The position numbers and the translations under genes were made by a program. Below the pieces are notes generated by a model, which did not search any database, had not been told where the DNA came from, and saw only the letters and a list, made by a program, of their open reading frames with translations. A DNA stretch of 5,795 nt from Deltaproteobacteria bacterium. Lineage in GTDB: Bacteria > Desulfobacterota > Desulfobacteria > Desulfobacterales > Desulfobacteraceae. Within the stretch, counting starts at the first letter, position 1. Every line of letters starts with the position of its first letter. The stretch lies in the NCBI GenBank assembly GCA_019314105.1, contig JAFCZY010000143.1, positions 1 through 5,795 on the forward strand. The letters run 5' to 3'. This document shows positions 1 through 5,795 of this stretch, piece by piece.

Positions 1-135
1 GTGGATGGCGGCATCAATAAAGAAACCATTAAATCAGTTTCCATGGCAGGGGCAACTTCCTTTGTCGCCGGATCTGCCATTTTTAACACTAAAAATTATA
101 CGGATGCTATTTTAAATTTACGCCAAAATATGTAA
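1..135 (+). CDS. rpe: Ribulose-phosphate 3-epimerase, C-terminal 44 residues (5' end outside window)
   Basis: The frame is open from the first base and stops with TAA at 133-135, so only the last 44 residues of a protein usually about 220 residues long are visible. The fragment begins VDGGIN, which in this family is the end of a beta strand of the TIM barrel. Its Asp is the metal-binding, catalytic acid/base residue. It continues to AGATSFVAGSAIF, where the GSAIF segment forms part of the phosphate-binding site, and ends in a helix with the usual AI-x-x-LR close. The enzyme interconverts ribulose 5-phosphate and xylulose 5-phosphate in the cytoplasm, in the pentose phosphate pathway. The GTG at base 1 is an internal Val codon, not a start. 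The gene converges on the hydrolase at 157-696 with only 21 bases between the two stops and no visible terminator hairpin. The call rests on recognising the motifs by eye and is firm despite the short fragment. Confidence 0.93.
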   Translation: MDGGINKETIKSVSMAGATSFVAGSAIFNTKNYTDAILNLRQNM

Positions 136-156
136 AATTTTCAGATGGGTGCCTCT

Positions 157-696
157 CTATTTGATCAATTTAATTATCTGTTTAAATTTATCCCCCTGTG
201 CTGCTTTCAACAATTCAAAAAATATCATTTCAACACAGGTAACCTGACCGCCTGACTGAACGATTCTTTGAATACCAATCTCATTATTCTCTTTGGTTCT
301 GGAAGACACGCAATCCGATACCACCTGAACCTCACAACCTTGTTGAATCAAATCATGTCCAGTCTGGAAAACACAAATATGGGTTTCAATCCCGGTCAAA
401 AGCACCTGGGTCCTTCCGGCTTTTTTGAATTTATCCATAAATTGAGGCTCATCACAGCATGAGAAAGAAAATTTCTCAATGGGGCCTTCCCCTGTCAGAT
501 ATTTTGAAACCACTTCTGTTGTCGGCCCTAAATTCTTTGGGATCTGTTCCATCCAGATAATTGGCACTTCAAGAATTTTCATGCCTTGAATCAGAGTTCC
601 AAGTGACCTAAACAATTTTTCTTTTTCGTACATCAATTGGGACAACTGCCCCTGAACATCAATCAACAGCATAATGGTCTTGTCAATAGCAAACAT
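157..696 (-). CDS. Isochorismatase-fold cysteine hydrolase, ISOC1/ISOC2-like
   Basis: This is a 179-residue, single-domain cytoplasmic hydrolase of the isochorismatase superfamily, at the family's usual length. The expected catalytic triad is visible: Asp13 in LLIDVQ, Lys75 in PIEKFSFSC and the nucleophile Cys108 in GIETHICV. The segment after the nucleophile (QTGHDL...VQVVSDCVSSRT) and the ending FKQIIKLIK resemble the ISOC1/ISOC2 and YcaC-related branch more than nicotinamidase or the enterobactin and phenazine isochorismatases. The substrate is therefore unknown, and a menaquinone or siderophore role should not be read from the family name. The start is supported by AGGAGG six bases before ATG. 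It is the last gene of the minus-strand run, 39 bases after the cyclase-like gene and in the same reading frame as it, separated by that gene's TAA. The stop is TAG. I see no signal peptide or membrane segment. The family call is firm; function is open. Confidence 0.87.
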   Translation of the reverse strand: MFAIDKTIMLLIDVQGQLSQLMYEKEKLFRSLGTLIQGMKILEVPIIWMEQIPKNLGPTTEVVSKYLTGEGPIEKFSFSCCDEPQFMDKFKKAGRTQVLLTGIETHICVFQTGHDLIQQGCEVQVVSDCVSSRTKENNEIGIQRIVQSGGQVTCVEMIFFELLKAAQGDKFKQIIKLIK

Positions 697-702
697 CCAT
701 AT

Positions 703-708
703 CCTCCT
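703..708 (-). promoter_or_regulatory. Strong Shine-Dalgarno for the isochorismatase-fold hydrolase
   Basis: On the minus strand the sequence reads AAAGGAGGATATGG and then the ATG at 696-694. The AGGAGG core is a consensus Shine-Dalgarno six bases before the start. It fixes the start of the 179-residue protein. It also implies that this gene is initiated independently rather than relying on ribosomes finishing the cyclase-like gene upstream. Confidence 0.85.
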
Positions 709-735
709 TTGGCTATTACTGTTACTTATAACCGC

Positions 736-2355
736 TTAATCCCAATCATCTGAATCAGGGATACATTTGATCCAATACGTAATGTCTTTTGAAAACTCTT
801 TGTAAGAGACGTTTGTCCTTTGAGTAATAACGTTTTTTCTAAATCCGAACACTTTCTTATAACAATCAAAAAAACTCAAGCTGTCAAAATTATCTGATCC
901 GTTCATGCCCTTTGTTTTACAAATGATTTGCCAGAGGGTTCTTGTGTCTCTTGTAATACAGGCATCCTTTAATCTGTCCATTAGAGTCTCGCTAATGTGA
1001 ATCCCTTCCTGGATGCCGCTGCTTTCCAGTCTTGACGCATCATCTACGGCTTTACCGATAGCGGTTACAATTCTTCTCTTCCGACTTCCCAGGGGGCCAA
1101 TCAATGCTGTGCCAACTTCCATTCCTGCCCTGAAATTGATATTGGCTTGTGCTTTATCAATCAATTCTTTCACCCGTCCTGCCGTATCCATATCATGCTG
1201 TCCTGTTTTCAGTAAATGTATTTCATTAAAGATGGAGGCCAGCGTAAAAACCATCAACATGATCCTTTCATGCGTTCCCGTAGAAATATGATTTTTTTCA
1301 TCATCAAAGAGAGAAACGTTTTGGATAAAAACAGAATCACCAATAAAATTATCTATCCGGCATGAATAACGATTTGCATTATTAGCAGCTATCTGGTGAC
1401 ACAGGTTCAATATAAAAAAATAATCCCGGGGACTAAACTTGTTTCTTATGGTTGCTGAACCCACCATATCCATAAAAGCATACACACCATCTGTTATGTT
1501 GACAGCTTCCATGTTGAGCTGCTTTTCATTTACAGCCCCCACGGCTCTCAGGTATTCTTTCTGGACATTCAACTCGATCCTTTTGTTTTTTAATTGCAGT
1601 GCCGTATTTCTAAGACTTTTTTCTTTTCTCCAGATAAGATGCGCGGCCTGTCTGCCTTTAGCAAACCCGATATAGGCAAGAGATGCCATCTCAATGGCTG
1701 AAATTAAGATATTCAATCTTTTTTTCAGTTCCAGTTCGTGGGTGAATTTCTCTCCTGTTTTTTGCAAAAAGTTTTCATTAATAGTGTTAAAAACGATGGC
1801 ACCATAATCCGGAACATAGGCAGAAACAAAATTTTTTGCTTTGAATTGCTTGGCTATGGCATTATTAATTTTCAAATCCGGCAAGGATTTAAAAATATCA
1901 CCATTATAAGAAAGGATAGGAATCTTTGAATAACTCTCATCATCATTTGATGCCTCCCGTATGGTATCAATAAGGAGGACTTTAACGCCTTTTTTATAAA
2001 AATCTTTATGTTTTCTAAGAACAAAAGAGATGACACCCTCGCTCTCCTTTTTCTCACCAAATTGAGTGTCTTTATACAGTCTGACAGGCGACAATCCTCT
2101 GTGTTTTACAATGAATGTTCCGAAATATTTCAAAATCAGACCGGCAAAACCCTTTCCATTAAATTTATGCATGATGCCCCTGTCCCATTTATCAGGGGGT
2201 AAAAATTTAAAATGGGTTTTGTTGGTTCCAAGCAAAAGACCTACTTGTCTGGCTTGCATCAATTTTAATGAGAAAGACAAAAGAAGATCCAATGTGTGCG
2301 TTTTCTTAAAGACAATCCGTTCAAATTTATCTATATCAGGCAAGTCGTGTTTCAT
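736..2355 (-). CDS. Class III adenylate/guanylate cyclase homology-domain protein with uncharacterised N-terminal region
   Basis: This is a 539-residue protein. Residues about 290-465 match the class III nucleotide cyclase catalytic domain. Visible landmarks are FMDMVGSA with metal ligand Asp296, FIGDSVF with second metal ligand Asp340, FRAGMEVGTALIGPLG (409-423), and TAIGKAVDDASRLES (431-445) with transition-state Arg442. Two key positions are unusual: Asn336 stands where adenylate cyclases have the substrate-specifying Lys, and Asp438 replaces the catalytic Asn. Thr431 at the second substrate-specifying position is common in bacterial enzymes. Between Asp340 and residue 409 the domain is about 20 residues longer than typical. 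Residues 235-285 look like a charged helical or coiled-coil linker, as often precedes these domains. Residues 1-230 are soluble-looking and possibly GAF-like, but I cannot assign them. About 75 residues follow the domain. No membrane helix is evident. An in-frame TAA at 2373-2371 limits the start to this ATG, which overlaps cfa by 20 bases. If active it would make cAMP or cGMP. A regulatory, catalytically weak protein is equally possible. Confidence 0.85.
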   Translation of the reverse strand: MKHDLPDIDKFERIVFKKTHTLDLLLSFSLKLMQARQVGLLLGTNKTHFKFLPPDKWDRGIMHKFNGKGFAGLILKYFGTFIVKHRGLSPVRLYKDTQFGEKKESEGVISFVLRKHKDFYKKGVKVLLIDTIREASNDDESYSKIPILSYNGDIFKSLPDLKINNAIAKQFKAKNFVSAYVPDYGAIVFNTINENFLQKTGEKFTHELELKKRLNILISAIEMASLAYIGFAKGRQAAHLIWRKEKSLRNTALQLKNKRIELNVQKEYLRAVGAVNEKQLNMEAVNITDGVYAFMDMVGSATIRNKFSPRDYFFILNLCHQIAANNANRYSCRIDNFIGDSVFIQNVSLFDDEKNHISTGTHERIMLMVFTLASIFNEIHLLKTGQHDMDTAGRVKELIDKAQANINFRAGMEVGTALIGPLGSRKRRIVTAIGKAVDDASRLESSGIQEGIHISETLMDRLKDACITRDTRTLWQIICKTKGMNGSDNFDSLSFFDCYKKVFGFRKNVITQRTNVSYKEFSKDITYWIKCIPDSDDWD

Positions 2356-3562
2356 TTTTAGAATACGGGCTTAAAAAGGTGTCAGTGCTGGTGTTATCCG
2401 TGTCGGTCTTATAAAAAAGATTTTGAAATAAGGAAATTTCTTTTGACTTAAACGAAATCAAAGATCCGATAAAAAAAACATGGTAAATACGATAGACATT
2501 GTCAGAAACAATCTTCAATAATTTGCCTTTGCGTTTTTCCATCCTGCCTATCCAGTCATTTAACGTCTTCATATAATGGGTTCTGAAATTCTCAGCATTC
2601 AGCAGTTCAAACCCGGAAGATGATGCCAGGCTCACAAGATCATGCTCAAACATCAATTCACCACCCGGGAACATGTATTTAAGCAAAAATGAATTCTCAT
2701 GCCCTTTTTTTGTACTGGTATTAGTGGTGATGGTATGCTGCAGGAAAAGTCCTCCTTTTTTAAGGCTTTTGTGGACAATTTTAAAAAAATTAAGCATATT
2801 GGCTTTTCCCACATGTTCTGACATTCCCACACATGAAATTTTATCGAATCTGTCGGAGCCAAGGTCCCTGTAATTTAAAATTTTTATGTCTATTTTATGG
2901 GAAAGTCCTTGATTTTCTATCCACTTTTCAGCATATTTTTTCTGTTCTAAGCTCAATGTAATCCCGGTGACGTTCACATTATACTGTTTTGCTGCATACA
3001 CAGCGAACTTTCCCCAGCCACATCCTATATCAAGAAGTTTCTCGCCCTCTTTTAATCTTAATTTCCTGCAGATAATATCCATTTTTTCATTCTGGGCATT
3101 ATCCATTGTTGCATTTTCACTTACATAATACCCACAAGTATATCCCATTGTTTCTCCTAAAAAAAGTTGATAAAAATCGCTGGAAACATTGTAGTGGTAT
3201 GCAATATTTGCTTTCTCTTTTTCTCTTGATTTTATAAAAAAACTGGAAAGAAATGTAAGCCCTCTCTTTCGCTGATCAGTGTTCAGCAGCTTATCGCAGA
3301 CAAGTTCATACAGCTCTTTTATACTGCCGGATATATCAAAATATCCTTTTACATAAGCTTCCCCAAAAGAAAATGCATCAGGAGAGATCAGGGCTTTAAA
3401 AAATTTTCGGTCTCGAATAAAAAGTTTATGCTTAATATTTTTCTGGGCAGTGGAATATTTATGACCATTTGTATCAATAATTTCAAGAGGAATCATTTCA
3501 TAGTTAAGCCTTTGAATAAACTTTTTTAAAAAAAAGGAGTCTTTTTTGACGTGTGCTTTCAT
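2336..3562 (-). CDS. cfa: Cyclopropane-fatty-acyl-phospholipid synthase (SAM-dependent methyltransferase)
   Basis: This 408-residue protein (E. coli Cfa is 382) transfers a methylene from S-adenosylmethionine to the cis double bond of unsaturated acyl chains in membrane phospholipids, acting at the inner face of the cytoplasmic membrane. The N-terminal part carries the family segment FGEAYVKGYFD (66-76). Then come YHYNVSSDFYQLFLG (122-136) and MGYTCGYY, with Cys143 matching the E. coli bicarbonate ligand Cys139. SAM motif I is LLDIGCGWG (176-184). GMSEHVG with Glu249, FLQHTI with His276 and Ile278, and Tyr330 in HYMKTLNDW supply the other bicarbonate-site positions, so the active site looks intact. 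About 24 residues of Ser/Thr/Asp-rich tail (385-408) extend beyond the usual end. Their coding region includes the start of the cyclase-like gene. The start has AAAGGTG five bases upstream and an in-frame TGA at 3592-3590. It lies 168 bases after mfd and probably heads its own transcription unit. A related fatty-acid methyltransferase of the same family cannot be excluded. Confidence 0.95.
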   Translation of the reverse strand: MKAHVKKDSFFLKKFIQRLNYEMIPLEIIDTNGHKYSTAQKNIKHKLFIRDRKFFKALISPDAFSFGEAYVKGYFDISGSIKELYELVCDKLLNTDQRKRGLTFLSSFFIKSREKEKANIAYHYNVSSDFYQLFLGETMGYTCGYYVSENATMDNAQNEKMDIICRKLRLKEGEKLLDIGCGWGKFAVYAAKQYNVNVTGITLSLEQKKYAEKWIENQGLSHKIDIKILNYRDLGSDRFDKISCVGMSEHVGKANMLNFFKIVHKSLKKGGLFLQHTITTNTSTKKGHENSFLLKYMFPGGELMFEHDLVSLASSSGFELLNAENFRTHYMKTLNDWIGRMEKRKGKLLKIVSDNVYRIYHVFFIGSLISFKSKEISLFQNLFYKTDTDNTSTDTFLSPYSKNETRLA

Positions 3563-3567
3563 AATTT

Positions 3568-3577
3568 CACCTTTCCT
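3568..3577 (-). promoter_or_regulatory. Ribosome binding site of cfa
   Basis: On the minus strand AGGAAAGGTG precedes the cfa ATG. The GGTG part ends five bases before the start and the AGGA part eleven bases before it. The match to the Shine-Dalgarno consensus is moderate, but together with the in-frame stop 27 bases upstream it supports the chosen ATG at 3562-3560. Confidence 0.65.
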
Positions 3578-3588
3578 AAAAGATTGAG

Positions 3589-3620
3589 ATCATAAAAAAC
3601 CAATTTTACTCATGATTCAA
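3589..3620 (-). promoter_or_regulatory. Weak candidate sigma-70-type promoter for cfa
   Basis: TATGAT at 3594-3589 on the minus strand matches the -10 consensus at five of six positions. It sits 26 bases before the cfa ATG, which would give a leader of about 20 bases containing the ribosome binding site. The best upstream hexamer is TTGAAT at 3620-3615, inside the first direct repeat, but the spacer is 20 bases, longer than the usual 16-18. In such AT-rich sequence this could be chance. The position is reasonable; the elements are weak. Confidence 0.22.
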
Positions 3621-3631
3621 AGATTTTATTT
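3611..3631. repeat. 21-base direct repeat, copy 1
   Basis: This is a perfect 21-base match to 3700-3720, beginning CATGATTCAAAG and ending TTTTATTT, with starts 89 bases apart. It contains the heptamer TGATTCA, an odd-centred palindrome. The bases on either side of the two copies differ, so the identity stops exactly at 21 bases. It lies upstream of cfa, overlapping the candidate -35 hexamer. Confidence 0.9.
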
Positions 3632-3642
3632 AAGTATATTAA

Positions 3643-3657
3643 ATATTTCAGAAATAT
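3643..3657. repeat. 15-base perfect palindrome, possible operator
   Basis: The sequence ATATTTCAGAAATAT has two perfect seven-base arms around one central A. A loop of one base makes an RNA hairpin unlikely and the stem is mostly A-T, so a dimeric regulator site is the more natural reading. It lies between the two direct repeats, about 80 bases before the cfa start. No regulator can be named, and AT-rich palindromes also arise by chance. Confidence 0.4.
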
Positions 3658-3699
3658 AAAAGGATATCTTAAAAAATAATTTTAGTCTTAACACTATTG

Positions 3700-3720
3700 C
3701 ATGATTCAAAGATTTTATTT
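3700..3720. repeat. 21-base direct repeat, copy 2
   Basis: This is the second perfect copy of the 21-base repeat at 3611-3631. It ends ten bases before the mfd stop codon at 3731-3733, so on the minus strand it lies directly after mfd. Sixty-eight bases separate it from copy 1. Only two copies are visible in the window. Confidence 0.9.
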
Positions 3721-3730
3721 CAGGATTAAT

Positions 3731-5795
3731 TCAGGTGATTGCTTTAAGAATATTTCGGGTTTCCAAAAGGGCCTTGGAAATATTATTTCTTTTTCTTCCT
3801 AAGTGAATTCGAATGCTGTCTTTTTTAATGAATTCAAAGGGGGCAAAACCTTTTAACGCATTATTCAAAGAATCCAGCGGTTTCTTCCTGTGTTTTTCAG
3901 AAAAAGCAAGGGTTAGGGTATTGGGTGTAATATCAAGCCTGCGAACTCCTGCCTGGATACAATAAACCCGCAGCATAATTTTTAAGAGCATATTTTCAGC
4001 CTCTTTAGGCAATTTGCCATACCGGTCTATAAGTTCCTTTTGCATATCTGTTATATCTGAAACCTTTGTAATCTTTGAAAGCCTTCTGTATAGGGTTAAC
4101 CGCTGTTCAACAGATTCAATATAATGATCGGCAAACCCTGAAGACATAGCCGCATTGATTTCAGGCTCCAAAGGCTCAATGATTTCTTCTCCTTTTAAAT
4201 CATGAACCGCTTGATCCAGCAATTTTAAAAACATATCATACCCGACGGCTGCAATGTGCCCGGACTGAGATGCACCGAGGGCTGTACCTGCTCCTCTGAT
4301 TTGAAGATCCTTCATGGCGATCTGAAATCCTGACCCCAAGTCTTTATATTCCATCAACGCAGACAACCTTTTTTTGGCATCCTTTGTCAATCGGCTTTCA
4401 TCGGAAATGAACAGATATGCATAGGCCTGATGATCCCCCCGCCCGATTCGGCCCCTGAGCTGATAAATCTGTGACAATCCGAATCGCTCTGCCTTGTTAA
4501 TTATCATTGTGTTTGCCGAAGGGATATCAAGACCGGACTCGATAATCGTTGTGCATACCAGAACATCAATTTCAAAATTTACAAACTCAAACATCACCGT
4601 TTCAAGGTCATTTTCAGAAAGCCTGCCGTGAGCCACACCGATCCTGGCTCCCGGGACCAGTTTTTCCAAATTTTGTGCCATTTTAAAAATGGTTTTGATG
4701 TTATTATGAACAAAAAAGATTTGACCCTTTCGTGACAGTTCTCTCGTAATAGCATCTTTTATAATGGAATCTTCATAGGGTGAAATATATGAAACAATCG
4801 GTTGTCGGTCTGCAGGCGGAGTTGTAATAATACTGATGTCCCTCATGCCGGTTAAAGACATGTGAAGGGTTCGGGGGATAGGCGTCGCAGTTAATGCAAG
4901 AACATCCACACTGCTACGCTTTTTTTTTAACGCTTCCTTGTGCTTCACGCCAAATCGCTGTTCTTCATCAATTACCAGCAATCCCAACGATTTAAATTCA
5001 ATATCTCTTTGTAAAAGTCTGTGGGTTCCAATGACAATATCCACACGTCCTGTGCTCATCGCCTTGAGTATTCTTATCTGTTCTTTTCTATTGCGAAACC
5101 TTGATAAGCATTCAATATTGACCGGATAATTCTCAAACCGCTCTTGGAATGTTAAAAGGTGTTGCTCTGCCAATATAGTGGTCGGCACTACAATCGCCAC
5201 TTGTTTTCCGTCATTTACAGCTTTAAATGCTGCCCGGACAGCAACTTCTGTTTTACCATACCCGACATCTCCACAGACCAGCCTGTCCATTGGAATACTT
5301 GATTCCATATCTAACAGCACATCATCAATAACCTTTAGCTGATCACGGGTTTCTTCATAGGCAAATGCCGCTTCAAAATCATTATAATAATTATCCGGTT
5401 TGCTGAATGCAAATCCCTTATTCACCTTTCGCCGTGCATAAAGATTTAATAAATCGGCTGCCAGTTTTTCAACTTCTTCTTTTGCTCTAGCTTTTGATTT
5501 TATCCATGCTTTAGACCCAATTTTATCAAGAATCGGTTTGTATCCGTCTACACCAATATACTTGCCGATCATTTCAATGCGATCAACCGGTAAATATAAT
5601 TTATCATTATCCTGATAAAGAATAAGAATAAAATCCTGGGAAATCCCGTTTAATCTTAAACTGCACAATCCCTCATATTGCCCCACTCCATGTTCAAGAT
5701 GGACGACAATATCTCCGTTCTTCAACTCTTCCGGTGTGATGAACTGAGTCTTTAAATCTCTTCTTGCTTTTATTTGTCTGCGAATTCTCTTTTTA
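3731..5795 (-). CDS. mfd: Transcription-repair coupling factor Mfd, C-terminal 687 residues (5' end outside window)
   Basis: Mfd is a DNA translocase that binds RNA polymerase stalled at a lesion, pushes it off and recruits UvrA for nucleotide excision repair. The frame is open to the window edge. The TTG at 5725-5723 is an internal Leu codon, since in-frame residues continue upstream to 5794. Numbering visible residues from there, the RNA-polymerase-interaction domain is at about 20-90 (GDIVVHLEHGVGQYEGL). Next is a RecG-like two-lobed translocase: Walker A GDVGYGKT (175-182), DEEQ (276-279), TATPIPRTL (302-310) and QLRGRIGRG (445-453). The TRG region follows, with DLGSGF and IRGAG (about 485-503). 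The C-terminal TRCF domain lies at about 540-687 and contains ELIDRYG. The family is about 1,100-1,200 residues, so the UvrB-like N-terminal module lies outside. All visible motifs are intact. The stop is TGA, and no terminator is visible after it. RecG is excluded by the polymerase-interaction and TRCF domains. Confidence 0.97.
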   Translation of the reverse strand, partial: KKRIRRQIKARRDLKTQFITPEELKNGDIVVHLEHGVGQYEGLCSLRLNGISQDFILILYQDNDKLYLPVDRIEMIGKYIGVDGYKPILDKIGSKAWIKSKARAKEEVEKLAADLLNLYARRKVNKGFAFSKPDNYYNDFEAAFAYEETRDQLKVIDDVLLDMESSIPMDRLVCGDVGYGKTEVAVRAAFKAVNDGKQVAIVVPTTILAEQHLLTFQERFENYPVNIECLSRFRNRKEQIRILKAMSTGRVDIVIGTHRLLQRDIEFKSLGLLVIDEEQRFGVKHKEALKKKRSSVDVLALTATPIPRTLHMSLTGMRDISIITTPPADRQPIVSYISPYEDSIIKDAITRELSRKGQIFFVHNNIKTIFKMAQNLEKLVPGARIGVAHGRLSENDLETVMFEFVNFEIDVLVCTTIIESGLDIPSANTMIINKAERFGLSQIYQLRGRIGRGDHQAYAYLFISDESRLTKDAKKRLSALMEYKDLGSGFQIAMKDLQIRGAGTALGASQSGHIAAVGYDMFLKLLDQAVHDLKGEEIIEPLEPEINAAMSSGFADHYIESVEQRLTLYRRLSKITKVSDITDMQKELIDRYGKLPKEAENMLLKIMLRVYCIQAGVRRLDITPNTLTLAFSEKHRKKPLDSLNNALKGFAPFEFIKKDSIRIHLGRKRNNISKALLETRNILKAIT

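Larger units (their letters stand above)
3563..3730. other. AT-rich intergenic region between mfd and cfa holding repeats and a candidate promoter
   Basis: These 168 bases contain no plausible coding region. They are far more AT-rich than the flanking genes: the 68 bases between the two direct repeats have only 11 G or C. The region contains two 21-base perfect direct repeats, a 15-base palindrome between them, and a TATGAT hexamer ahead of the cfa ribosome binding site. I see no GC-rich stem followed by a T run that would end mfd transcription, so read-through from mfd into cfa is possible. Confidence 0.8.

Noticed and set aside
136..156. Shared bidirectional terminator between rpe and the hydrolase
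   Set aside because: The gap is 21 bases and contains no inverted repeat.
1013..2374. Several plus-strand open frames of 60-100 codons opposite the cyclase-like gene
   Set aside because: They lie wholly antisense to a well-supported gene, resemble no family I recognise, and lack convincing ribosome binding sites.
3611..3720. CRISPR array
   Set aside because: There are only two repeat copies, they are 21 bases and lack the usual repeat structure, the 68-base spacer is too long, and no cas gene is nearby.
3611..3720. Target-site duplication around a small mobile element
   Set aside because: A 21-base duplication is too long for common insertion sequences, and the 68 bases between show no terminal inverted repeats.
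3660..3730. Rho-independent terminator after mfd
   Set aside because: The T-rich and A-rich runs there are not preceded by a stable GC-containing stem. The possible pairings are short and A-T only.
5723..5725. TTG as the start of the mfd gene
   Set aside because: The frame continues upstream without a stop to the window edge, and the upstream residues (ending FITPEEL) fit the Mfd interior. The codon is an internal Leu.

Overview
The window looks like an ordinary chromosomal stretch from an AT-rich Gram-negative bacterium, most likely a Desulfobacterota (deltaproteobacterial, Desulfobacteraceae-like) sulfate reducer. That placement rests on protein flavour and gene mix only (an Mfd ending of that style, a Cfa-type methyltransferase, a large single-chain class III cyclase-like protein). 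No phylogenetic marker is present, so it is held loosely.

Layout. The left edge (1-135, + strand) is the 3' end of ribulose-phosphate 3-epimerase. Everything else is on the minus strand and converges on it. In the direction of transcription these genes are: mfd, the transcription-repair coupling factor (3731-5795, 5' end outside the window); a 168-base, very AT-rich intergenic region (3563-3730) with two perfect 21-base direct repeats and a 15-base palindrome; cfa, a cyclopropane-fatty-acyl-phospholipid synthase (2336-3562); a protein with a class III nucleotide cyclase homology domain (736-2355) whose start overlaps the end of cfa by 20 bases; and an ISOC1/ISOC2-like isochorismatase-fold hydrolase (157-696) with a near-perfect ribosome binding site.

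How the genes work together. Mfd and Rpe are housekeeping proteins with no evident link to the middle three. The cfa, cyclase-like and hydrolase genes are tightly packed (20-base overlap, then a 39-base gap) and probably form one transcription unit starting in the AT-rich region after mfd. The overlap, with no visible Shine-Dalgarno sequence for the cyclase gene, suggests translational coupling between a membrane-lipid modifying enzyme and a possible nucleotide-signalling protein.

The most interesting item is that cyclase-like protein. It keeps both metal-binding aspartates and the transition-state arginine. It has Asn where adenylate cyclases have the substrate-specifying Lys, and Asp where they have the catalytic Asn. 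It carries a roughly 230-residue N-terminal region that I cannot assign firmly. Nothing in the window is a mobile element, CRISPR array or RNA gene.
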